Shown here: positions 55,152 to 62,806 of the stretch, one piece after another
How positions within the stretch are numbered: position 1 is the stretch's first letter
Layout: each line of letters begins with the position of its first letter
DNA from: Lancefieldella rimae ATCC 49626
GTDB lineage: Bacteria > Actinomycetota > Coriobacteriia > Coriobacteriales > Atopobiaceae
DNA length: 64,000 nucleotides
Assembly: GCF_000174015.1 (NCBI RefSeq)
Contig: NZ_ACFE01000002.1
Coordinates: 124,001-188,000 of the forward strand
Direction: 5' to 3'
Program-made: the position numbers and the translations under genes
The notes under the pieces: generated by a model
Databases searched by the model: none
What the model was told of the DNA's origin: nothing
Seen by the model: the letters and a program-made list of their open reading frames with translations, nothing else

Positions 55152-57227
55152 ATGGCCGAAAAAGGTGTTGAGCGCGTTAAGAATGTGGTTTTGGTGGGCC
55201 AAGGCGGCGTGGGCAAGACCATGCTTGCGGAGGCAATGTTGCACCTGACGGGTGCTACGACCCGTTTGGGTGGTCATGCAGGCACCAAGCCCACGCTTGA
55301 TTACGATACCGAGGAATCCGAACGAGGATTTTCTATTTCCACCACAATTGCGCCCGTAGCTTGGAAAAATACGCGTATCAACGTATTGGACGCACCGTGC
55401 TATCCGGATTTTGTCGGTGACGCATATGCTGCGATGAGTGCCGGCGAGACCGCCGTCTTTGTCGTTGACGCGGCAAGTGGCCCCGGTACCATTACTACGC
55501 GGCTCTGGTATGCCGCCGAGAATCTTTCCCTTGCGCGCGCTATCTTTATCAACCGTCTTGATCGCCCGGATGCGGATCACAATACGGCCATGGAACTCTT
55601 GCGTGAGCGCTTTGGCAACAAGCTGGGTTCCGTAACAATCCCCATGGGCTCCGGCGAGGCGTTTAGTGGCGTGATTGACGTTGTGCACCAGAAGGCTCGC
55701 CACCTGGTAGACGGGAAACCGGTAGTAGAAGATATACCCGAGGAATACGCTGCCGCCGCAGCCGATGCGCGCGCCGCTCTGACCGAGCTGGTGGTTGAAG
55801 CCGACGATGAGCTCATGATGCGCTATCTTGACGGTGGTGAGATCACTCAGGAAGAGCTTGAGGGTTTGCTCAATAAAGCGCTGGTTGACCGCGTGTTTGT
55901 ACCGGTATTTGCCGGATCGTGTGTGCGTGAGGAAGGCGTTATCGCCTTTATGGACGCCGTTGAGGGCTGGTTCCCGCAGATGGCTGATTTTGGTCGCATT
56001 CCGTTGGTGAATGGCGAGCAACTCGATATTTCTCCGGATGACGAGCGTCCCGTTGCGTTTGCCTTCAAATCGCTGCAGGATCCTCAGAACGGTCGTCTGA
56101 CATTCCTGAAAGTATTGGCGGGAACGCTCCAGCCGGGTGTTGAGCTCACCAATGCACGCACACGTAAGGCCGAGCGTCTTTCGCATCTGTATCGCATGTG
56201 CGGCCGTGAGACCACCGACGTTACCCGCGCCGCTGCGGGAGACATCGTGGTAGTTCCCAAGCTTGAGGTGCTGACGGGAGATACGCTTTCTGCGACGGGT
56301 AAGGTTGAAGCCGCGGCGTTCCGCTTCCCCAACTCGCTCTATCGCATTGCCATTGAGCCCGACGAGCGCGGTGCGGAGGGCAAACTCTTTGCGTTTTTGG
56401 AGAAGGCCGCTGCCGCAGATCCTACGCTTCGCATTGAGCGCGATGAGGATACCGGTCAGACGGTCGTCTCCGCCATTGGCGAAGCACAGGTAGCCGTATT
56501 GCTTGATCGTCTGGAATCTCGTGCCGGTGTGGGCGCCCATAAAGTGGCACTCCGCATCCCATACCGTGAGACCATCCGCCGCGTGGCAAGCGCGCAAGGT
56601 CGTCATAAGAAGCAGACCGGTGGTGCCGGACAGTATGGTGACTGCTGGCTTCGCGTTGAGCCCAATCCCGATGCAGGGTATGAGTTTGTGGATGAAGTGG
56701 TGGGAGGCCACATTCCACGCGGTTTCATTCCTGCCATCGACAAGGGCGTGCAAGAAACCATGCGTGAGGGCGTGCTGGCGGGATATCCCATGATCGACAT
56801 CAAAGTTGCGGTATACGAAGGCAGCTATCACCCCGTGGACTCCAACGAGATGGCATTTAAGACGGCCGCCCGCATTGGTTTCCAAAAGGCTATTGACCAG
56901 GCAGAACCCGTACTTCTCGAGCCGATGGCTCATCTTAAGATCACCGTTCCCGACAGCTATGCCGGATCCGTGATGGGCGACGTTTCTGCATCGCGCGGTC
57001 GCGTAGAGGGCATGAATGCCGGTACGGGCACGGCGCTTGGGCAGACCACCATTGAGGCAACCGTCCCGTATGCCGAGGTAACCGATTACGCCACGCGCCT
57101 GCGCTCTCTTTCGCGTGGTACCGGTGAGTACGAGGTGGAACTCTCAGGGTATGAGCAGGTTCCTCATGACATCCAAGCCAAGTTGGCCGCTGAGTATGCA
57201 GAGCGCCGTGCGGCGGGAGAGCGATAA
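55152..57227 (+). CDS. Elongation factor G-like protein (EF-G2 type)
   Basis: A 691-residue protein with the five-domain layout of EF-G. G1 is VGQGGVGKT instead of AHIDAGKTT, the G3 motif is DAPCYPDF instead of DTPGHVDF so the catalytic His is replaced by Tyr, and G4 is NRLD. Domain IV shows HKKQTGGAGQYGDCW and GGHIPRGFIPAIDKGVQE, and domain V GDVSASRGRVEGM. Actinobacterial EF-G2 proteins of this kind bind GTP but appear not to support normal translocation; the exact role is open. GAGGAGGCATC precedes ATG 55152. It has its own terminator. Confidence 0.92.
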   Translation: MAEKGVERVKNVVLVGQGGVGKTMLAEAMLHLTGATTRLGGHAGTKPTLDYDTEESERGFSISTTIAPVAWKNTRINVLDAPCYPDFVGDAYAAMSAGETAVFVVDAASGPGTITTRLWYAAENLSLARAIFINRLDRPDADHNTAMELLRERFGNKLGSVTIPMGSGEAFSGVIDVVHQKARHLVDGKPVVEDIPEEYAAAAADARAALTELVVEADDELMMRYLDGGEITQEELEGLLNKALVDRVFVPVFAGSCVREEGVIAFMDAVEGWFPQMADFGRIPLVNGEQLDISPDDERPVAFAFKSLQDPQNGRLTFLKVLAGTLQPGVELTNARTRKAERLSHLYRMCGRETTDVTRAAAGDIVVVPKLEVLTGDTLSATGKVEAAAFRFPNSLYRIAIEPDERGAEGKLFAFLEKAAAADPTLRIERDEDTGQTVVSAIGEAQVAVLLDRLESRAGVGAHKVALRIPYRETIRRVASAQGRHKKQTGGAGQYGDCWLRVEPNPDAGYEFVDEVVGGHIPRGFIPAIDKGVQETMREGVLAGYPMIDIKVAVYEGSYHPVDSNEMAFKTAARIGFQKAIDQAEPVLLEPMAHLKITVPDSYAGSVMGDVSASRGRVEGMNAGTGTALGQTTIEATVPYAEVTDYATRLRSLSRGTGEYEVELSGYEQVPHDIQAKLAAEYAERRAAGER

Positions 57228-57364
57228 GAGCAGGTCACGGGCTAAGAGCCAATCGCTTGGGCCAGCGCCCAACACTCGCACTGGCGTCCAGCGCCTACGC
57301 TAAGCCCGCAGCGAAGTAAAACAGCTGGTATCTGCACTGAGCCTGTATCAATACATGAACGACT

Positions 57365-57400
57365 CGATGGAGCATCCGACAAACGGGTGCTCCATTCTTA
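57365..57400 (+). terminator. Terminator after the EF-G-like gene
   Basis: ATGGAGCATCC pairs with GGGTGCTCCAT (one G-T pair), followed by TCTTATG. The region 57228-57364 shows no gene. Confidence 0.75.
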
Positions 57401-57521
57401 TGAAAACGTCACCTTTTTGTAAGTTAGTTCGATGGAACGTACGACAATCGTGGTACATGATGGAAACGCTTAATACTCTCAGATGGCGAGAAGTGAAAGA
57501 ATGAGAAAAGAGCGTGATGGC

Positions 57522-58898
57522 ATGAGTCTGCTTTCAAAAATTGCAATCGGTAACGTGAGACGTAATCTAAACGACTTTGGCGTGTATTTTGCCGCTCTTG
57601 CAGCGGGTGCTTGCCTTATGTATTCCTATGCCGCATCCGGAGACTACCTCTTCAAACTGGTTACGGATGAGTCGGTTCGGGGACTCTTCGTGGCAGAAGC
57701 GAATTACAGTTTGGCCTTTGGCATATTGCCGCTTTTGGTGTTTTTGAATGTCGCTTCGTATGCCAATAAGTTCCTCATTCGTCGTCGGCTGCCGGAGTTT
57801 GCCCTTTATGAGCTGGCCGGTCTTGAGAAGCGCAACGTTACAAGCGTGCTGCGGCTTGAGACCGCCATCGTTGCGGGCAGCGCACTTGCGGCCGGACTTA
57901 TATTGGGCGTTCTCATTTCACCGTTCGTTGAGATGATTGTTGCATGGGCATATCGGTTGCCGGTGCGTTTTGTTATGGTCTTCTCGCCGCTTGGCATGGC
58001 GGTGACTATCATTGTATTTGTATTGACGATTCTGGTGTTGTCCCGGGGAAGTCGACGCGTACTACGTAAGTCAACGCTCCTCCGAATGATGAGCGCAAAA
58101 AAGGAGAGCGATTCCTCCAAACCCATTTCGGTTGGTCGGGCGATTGTGGATCTGATTTTTGGCGTGGCTCTGGTAAGCGTTGTGTATGTGGTCTGTGCAA
58201 ACGTTCCCGTGGCCTTTTTGGGACTCATGATCCCGCTGGGTGCGTGCGCCATTTTTGGGTCGTTTTTTATATTTCGAGCAACACTGGTACTACTGCCGCG
58301 TCTTATTAAGCATATTCCCGCCGTGTGGTATCGAGGCCTGACGGCGTTTACGGTGCGGCAGACCGAAGGTGTGGCACGTAATGCCTCAAAGGCGATGACC
58401 TGTTCGGCAGCTCTTTCTTCAGTTGGTATGTGCATGTTTGTGTTTGCAGTGGTCCTGCACGATCAGATTGGAGTTATGGCATTTGAAGGCGGCGTGCAAA
58501 CGGATGATATTCCAGGTATTTTTGGTGCGCTTATCTTCACGTGCGCGTTTTATGCGGTCGTACTTTTGGTCTTTGCTTCGGTCATTTTGGCAATACAACA
58601 GCTGTCGTTGGCTGCCGATAACCGCGAGAGGTACCGCAAGCTTGTTGAGTTGGGCGCCTCACCGCAAATGCTTTCAAAGAGCCTGCTTATGGGTGTGCTG
58701 TTTAACTTTATCTTGCCGGGAATTTTTACGGTCATTCACGCCATCTTTGGACTGAACGTTATCCGCTTTATGGGACAGGAGATGTTTCAAGCTGATATTG
58801 AGCCTGCCATCTGGCCTGTTGCAGCACTCACGCTTGCGGGTTTTGTTGTTTATTTCCTTATCACATACGCAGGAGCCAAAAGAAACGCACTGGCATAA
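57522..58898 (+). CDS. FtsX-like (BceB/VexF type) ABC permease, orphan
   Basis: A 458-residue membrane protein with FtsX-like helices: SLLSKIAIGNVRRNLNDFGVYF at the N terminus, FLIRRRLPEFALYELAGLEKRNV (the coupling segment after helices 2-3), and a second set at the C terminus with RERYRKLVELGASPQMLSKS. Full BceB permeases have a large extracellular domain of about 200 residues; this one has none. No ATPase gene is adjacent, so the partner must be elsewhere or lost. I start at ATG 57522, where family similarity begins; upstream ATGs at 57501 and 57483 are possible and no ribosome-binding site is decisive. Confidence 0.82.
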   Translation: MSLLSKIAIGNVRRNLNDFGVYFAALAAGACLMYSYAASGDYLFKLVTDESVRGLFVAEANYSLAFGILPLLVFLNVASYANKFLIRRRLPEFALYELAGLEKRNVTSVLRLETAIVAGSALAAGLILGVLISPFVEMIVAWAYRLPVRFVMVFSPLGMAVTIIVFVLTILVLSRGSRRVLRKSTLLRMMSAKKESDSSKPISVGRAIVDLIFGVALVSVVYVVCANVPVAFLGLMIPLGACAIFGSFFIFRATLVLLPRLIKHIPAVWYRGLTAFTVRQTEGVARNASKAMTCSAALSSVGMCMFVFAVVLHDQIGVMAFEGGVQTDDIPGIFGALIFTCAFYAVVLLVFASVILAIQQLSLAADNRERYRKLVELGASPQMLSKSLLMGVLFNFILPGIFTVIHAIFGLNVIRFMGQEMFQADIEPAIWPVAALTLAGFVVYFLITYAGAKRNALA

Positions 58899-59008
58899 AG
58901 ACGCGTATAAAATGCAAGACGGTGGTTTGGCGCAAGAGCGTACGTACGAAATCGGTGATATGGTATGCGTATGAGGTAATGAAACCAAACAAACCGCGGA
59001 GAACGGAC

Positions 59009-59407
59009 ATGCGTATGCCGGGTATATTCAACTTTGGTCAAAGCAAAAACGAGAAAAACAAAGACGGGGATATGAGCTCTCGGAGCAGCAAGGACAGGAA
59101 GCCTGACGGTCAGAAGCTCGTACCGGAAACACGCAGGTTGGCTCTACGCTTTTGCGGAGAGGTTCAGGGTGTCGGTTTTCGTTGGACATCGCAGATAGTG
59201 GCAGACCGCGTGGGTTGTACCGGTTGGGTAAAAAACGAGTTTGACGGCAGTGTTTCCATGGAGCTGCAAGGAACGGACAAACAAATAGGACTCTGGTTCA
59301 AAGGGTTTGCAAAGTCCTATGCGCATCGACCGCTTAGGTATCATATTGACGAGAAACGCGAGCTTACTCCCATAGCTGATGAGCACCGTTTTGAAGTTCG
59401 ATTTTGA
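59009..59407 (+). CDS. acyP: Acylphosphatase with N-terminal extension
   Basis: Hydrolyses acyl phosphates such as carbamoyl or acetyl phosphate. The catalytic loop and Arg are in VQGVGFRWTSQ, and the Asn in WVKNEFDGSVSMELQG. The domain needs about 90 residues; roughly 40 extra polar, Lys/Ser/Asp-rich residues precede it. ATG 59009 follows GCGGAGAACGG; a longer frame to 58922 lacks a site. It lies 110 bases after the permease gene. Confidence 0.9.
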   Translation: MRMPGIFNFGQSKNEKNKDGDMSSRSSKDRKPDGQKLVPETRRLALRFCGEVQGVGFRWTSQIVADRVGCTGWVKNEFDGSVSMELQGTDKQIGLWFKGFAKSYAHRPLRYHIDEKRELTPIADEHRFEVRF

Positions 59408-59488
59408 TTGTGCTTCAGGGCCTTTCGTATAACGTAGCCGTATGTGGGGTACTAACCTTTAGCATCCCAGCATACAGAAAGGTCTCGC

Positions 59489-61258
59489 ATGTATCTCGAG
59501 AAGATTAATGATCCTGAAGATGTTAAAAAACTTGATGCGACAGGCCGCCAAGGCCTTGTTGATGAAATCCGCGCAGCACTTTTGAGCCGTGCGTCCAAAC
59601 ATGGTGGTCACTTTGGTCCTAATTTTGGCATGGTAGAGGCTACCGTTGCACTACACACGGTATTTGATTCCCCGCATGACCACATCGTCTACGATGTATC
59701 TCACCAAACGTATCCGCATAAGATGCTGACCGGTCGCAAAGAAGCGTTTACGGATCCCGAGCACTACGACGATGTCTCGCCTTATACGGACCCTGATGAG
59801 ACTCCGCACGATCTCTTTAAGATAGGGCACACGTCTACTTCCGTCAGCCTTGCGCTTGGACTTGCAAAAGCCCGTGATTTGCGCGGCGGGCACGAGAATA
59901 TCATTGCCGTAATTGGCGACGGCTCAATGTCTGGTGGAGAAGCGCTTGAAGGCTTGAATGTGGCCGGCGAGCTTGATTCAAATTTTATCGTTGTCTTCAA
60001 CGATAACCAGCGCTCTATTGCCGAGAACCACGGCGGTATGTATGACCGGTTTAGAGAGCTTCGTGAGTCCAATGGCACTGCTCCTAATAACCTTTTCAAA
60101 GCTATGGGTCTCGATTATGTTTATGTCAACGACGGAAACGACACCGAGACTCTTATCGCCGCATTTAAACAGGTAAAAGACATTGATCATCCTGTGGTGG
60201 TGCACATCAACACGCTCAAAGGCAAGGGATACGAGCCCGCCCTTAAAGACGAGGAGGCGTGGCATTGGCACGGTCCCTTTGACATTGCTACCGGTCAGAG
60301 TCTAAGCGACGGCCCCGCCCCTGAGTCATACACCAATCTTGCCGGGGAGTATCTGCTCAAACGTGCTGAGACGGACGAGAATCTCCTGGTTGTTGCATCT
60401 GCCGTTCCGTTTGCGTTGGGCATGTCGCCTGAGCGTAGGAAACGCATGGGCAAGCATTATCTTGATGTGGGCATTGCGGAAGAGACAGCCGTAGCGATTG
60501 CTTCTGGCGCGGCCCATGCGGGCGCGCACGTGGTATGGGGTTCCTCAACCACCTTTCAACAGCGCGTATACGATCAACTGAGCCAAGATCTTGCGCTTAA
60601 CAGCAATCCTGCGGTAATCGTGGGTAATTCCGGTTCGGTGTGGGGCATGAGTGACGTGACGCATGCGTCGTTCTGGACGATTCCGATGATTGCCAACATT
60701 CCCAACATCACCTACCTTGCGCCAACGAATGCCGAAGAGTATCTTGCGATGCTTCGTTGGGGTCTTGACCAAGAGAAGCACCCGGTCTTTATTCAGGTTC
60801 CCGGCGGCCCTGTCCGCCACGCCAAAGGCCCCGTGCGCAAGTCCTATGATGATCTGCGCTCTGAGGTAGTGCGTCGTGGCTCTAAGATAGCAATTTTTGG
60901 TTTGGGTAGCTTCTTTGACATGGGCGAGAAGACCGCTGATATCCTTCGTGAATCCCTTGGCTTTGAGGTAACCCTGGTGAATCCGCTTTTTGCCTCCGGC
61001 CTCGACAGCGGGCTGCTTGATAATCTGGCGGTGAACCATGACATCTTTGTGACGCTTGAAGACGGACAGCTGGAAGGTGGCTGGGGCCAGACCCTTGCCT
61101 CCTACTTTGGCAATTCGGACAAACACGTGCTCAATTACGGTATCAAGAAGGACTTCTATGATCGCTTTGAGGCAGATAAGCTTCTGCATGAAAATCGCTT
61201 TGAGCCGGGACTTATTGTGGCTGATATCCGAGCGGCACTCCGGCGCTGCGGCAACTAG
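59489..61258 (+). CDS. Transketolase-like protein resembling 1-deoxyxylulose-5-phosphate synthase
   Basis: Thiamine-diphosphate enzyme of the DXS/transketolase superfamily. The N-terminal domain binds cofactor: HFGPNFGMVEATVALHTVFD, YDVSHQTYPHKMLTGR, and the metal motif GDGSMSGGEALEGLNVAGEL with FNDNQ. The pyrimidine domain has YLDVGIAEETAVAIASG with the catalytic Glu, and a C-terminal transketolase domain ends the 589 residues. DXS-like proteins of this shorter type occur in fermenters without certain DXS activity, so the substrate is open. AGAAAGGTCTCGC precedes ATG 59489. Confidence 0.85.
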   Translation: MYLEKINDPEDVKKLDATGRQGLVDEIRAALLSRASKHGGHFGPNFGMVEATVALHTVFDSPHDHIVYDVSHQTYPHKMLTGRKEAFTDPEHYDDVSPYTDPDETPHDLFKIGHTSTSVSLALGLAKARDLRGGHENIIAVIGDGSMSGGEALEGLNVAGELDSNFIVVFNDNQRSIAENHGGMYDRFRELRESNGTAPNNLFKAMGLDYVYVNDGNDTETLIAAFKQVKDIDHPVVVHINTLKGKGYEPALKDEEAWHWHGPFDIATGQSLSDGPAPESYTNLAGEYLLKRAETDENLLVVASAVPFALGMSPERRKRMGKHYLDVGIAEETAVAIASGAAHAGAHVVWGSSTTFQQRVYDQLSQDLALNSNPAVIVGNSGSVWGMSDVTHASFWTIPMIANIPNITYLAPTNAEEYLAMLRWGLDQEKHPVFIQVPGGPVRHAKGPVRKSYDDLRSEVVRRGSKIAIFGLGSFFDMGEKTADILRESLGFEVTLVNPLFASGLDSGLLDNLAVNHDIFVTLEDGQLEGGWGQTLASYFGNSDKHVLNYGIKKDFYDRFEADKLLHENRFEPGLIVADIRAALRRCGN

Positions 61259-61307
61259 CGCGTCGCTGGTGTCGCTTTCCGAGCGCGCTTAATACTTTGC
61301 TTTATAT

Positions 61308-61344
61308 AGCGCCTGGCTGCATGTGTGTAGTCAGGCGTTTTTTC
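61308..61344 (+). terminator. Terminator after the DXS-like gene
   Basis: CGCCTGGCT pairs with AGTCAGGCG (one G-T pair), followed by a run of six T. Confidence 0.88.
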
Positions 61345-61461
61345 TAACTGCTTAGGCGTATTTAGTTTTATGAGGGACATCCATTTCAAACTTATCCACA
61401 ATCAAAACTTTAGTGTACAGAGTCAAAGTCATACCGTTCGCGGAAGCGTCTTTCCTGCTAC

Positions 61462-61496
61462 TTGACAAAATTATGCGGGGGGGGGGGGGGTATCTT
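61462..61496 (+). promoter_or_regulatory. Promoter with a 14-G tract between -35 and -10
   Basis: TTGACA at 61462-61467, nine bases, then 14 consecutive G (61477-61490), then TATCTT at 61491-61496. The spacer is 23 bases; eight G would give the ideal 17. The lipoprotein start lies 31 bases downstream. This is the layout of slip-strand phase-variable promoters. Confidence 0.8.
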
Positions 61497-61527
61497 CAAT
61501 GAAATCTGACAGGAAAGGGGATTTGAA

Positions 61528-62232
61528 ATGGGTAGTAATTTTCTTACCCGCCGTTCTGCAGTCAAGGTACTTGGCGGAGCAGGCCTATCAATCTTGGGGT
61601 CTAGTCTCGTAGGCTGTTCTCAGCAAAACGGAAAGAGATTCCCAAAAGTCATTACTCCAAAATCCGTAATTGAAAGCGATCAAAAGACGGTATGGTTTAG
61701 TGGCTTTGAAGAAGATGTTAGTGTAAAGAAAGAGGTATATGGGTTTTTTGTTTTGGGTCAGAATACTGCAGCATACTATGACCTTAATAAGACCCTAACT
61801 ATGGGAGACGTTACACGTATGAGCGATGAGGAACTCGTTAAAAAGGCCACTGAAGATTTTTCGCAATCACCAGAATCCGGTTATTACAAGCTTACATTGC
61901 TTCAAGATAAAACTGGTAATGACGTAGAAGCAGAAACACTAGGCTTCATGGACTACTACTTTGAAAATGGATCAGAAAAGAGCAGCGGGAACATGTTGGG
62001 TATAACTTCTGAAACTAAGAAGTTTGGTACGATATATGATTTCGATTTCGTTGGTTTTACTGAAAAATATGTCTACTGGTCACAAAAAGGACCGCGTGAG
62101 GTCGATCATGAAGATTTTAAGGTCGAAATGGACTCAGAGAGTGGCGGAATGTTCACCCGTATTCCTAAAGGGACAAGTTCAAATTATTCTTTCAAGCTAG
62201 ACTCACTGGATTCTGGAATAGAAGTGAAGTAA
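61528..62232 (+). CDS. Putative lipoprotein of unknown function
   Basis: A 234-residue exported protein. The N terminus has twin Arg (TRRSAVKVLGG), a hydrophobic segment and lipobox (SLVGCSQQ) with the modified Cys at residue 31; both Tat and Sec routes are possible. The mature part is rich in Lys, Glu, Thr and aromatic residues and shows no motif I know. It is more A+T-rich than most neighbours. AAAGGGGATTTGAA precedes ATG 61528. A terminator follows. The poly-G promoter upstream suggests on/off expression, which would suit an exposed protein. Confidence 0.8.
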   Translation: MGSNFLTRRSAVKVLGGAGLSILGSSLVGCSQQNGKRFPKVITPKSVIESDQKTVWFSGFEEDVSVKKEVYGFFVLGQNTAAYYDLNKTLTMGDVTRMSDEELVKKATEDFSQSPESGYYKLTLLQDKTGNDVEAETLGFMDYYFENGSEKSSGNMLGITSETKKFGTIYDFDFVGFTEKYVYWSQKGPREVDHEDFKVEMDSESGGMFTRIPKGTSSNYSFKLDSLDSGIEVK

Positions 62233-62262
62233 AAAAGGTCAACGGATCTATTAGTATCCTAA

Positions 62263-62301
62263 GAAGTGATGAGTACCTTAGTACCCATCACTTCTTTTTT
62301 A
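62263..62301 (+). terminator. Terminator after the lipoprotein gene
   Basis: GAAGTGATG pairs with CATCACTTC, with an inner GTAC/GTAC contact, followed by TTTTTT. Confidence 0.9.
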
Positions 62302-62391
62302 GATAGTGCAGTGAGGGAGCTATGCACAAATCTACATAGAGCCGACTACCTCTAAATGTAATACAATATTAGTAGTATATTTACCGGTGAG

Positions 62392-62541
62392 ATGCTTGTA
62401 TTGGGATTTGACAGTAATTCGCGCCCAATTGAGATGTTCGTAGCGGCTCAAGAAGATGCTTGGGTTATATATCATGCTATGACACCACCAACAAAGAAAT
62501 TTCTTTCAGCCATTAAGCGTGCTCCAAGAAAGGAGATCTAA
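62392..62541 (+). CDS. Short toxin-like ORF, probably an N-terminally truncated toxin
   Basis: A 49-residue frame too short for routine calling. The sequence LVLGFDSNSRPIEMFVAAQE and VIYHAMTPPTKKFLSAI resembles the second half of BrnT/DUF4258-like toxins, in which a strand pair is followed by HA-x and a helix. Full toxins have about 90 residues, and the frame is closed upstream by a stop at 62359, so the first half seems missing. It overlaps the antitoxin start by one base (TAATG) and carries the antitoxin ribosome-binding site AAGGAGAT in its last codons. Family is inferred from pattern only. Confidence 0.5.
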   Translation: MLVLGFDSNSRPIEMFVAAQEDAWVIYHAMTPPTKKFLSAIKRAPRKEI

Positions 62542-62786
62542 TGGGATACAAATTAGCTAACGGAAAGTATTTGTCCGATGATGAAATCGAAAAGATTGCT
62601 GATGAATATGAAAATGATCTTTGGGACGGAGAGCTTGATTTTATCGTTCCCGGCCGTCCTCCTCATCCAAATCAAGAATTGAAGCCGGTGACGGTTAAAC
62701 TCCCTGTGGCGATGCTTCAGGCGATTGCGGCAAAAGGAGTTAATCGCTCAGATTTTATCCGTCGCGCTATTGCAGCTGCGCTATAA
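62541..62786 (+). CDS. Ribbon-helix-helix (CopG-like) antitoxin
   Basis: An 81-residue protein with an acidic N terminus (EKIADEYENDLWDGELDF) and a C-terminal ribbon-helix-helix: the strand KPVTVKLPVAMLQAIAAKG followed by NRSDFIRRAIAAAL. This is the layout of CopG/BrnA-type antitoxins that bind the toxin and their own promoter. AAGGAGATCT precedes ATG 62541, and the start overlaps the toxin-like frame, so the two are translated together. The order toxin then antitoxin fits BrnTA-like pairs. Confidence 0.8.
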   Translation: MGYKLANGKYLSDDEIEKIADEYENDLWDGELDFIVPGRPPHPNQELKPVTVKLPVAMLQAIAAKGVNRSDFIRRAIAAAL

Positions 62787-62806
62787 GCGAGTGCATCGAT
62801 GCCAAC

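Noticed and set aside
55044-56933. A 629-codon open frame antisense to the EF-G-like gene
   Set aside because: It mirrors the codon pattern of the real gene, has no ribosome-binding site and no recognisable domain. Similar long antisense frames over gyrA, purA, the ferric-type permease and ornithine carbamoyltransferase have the same cause: few codons in these genes read as stops on the other strand.
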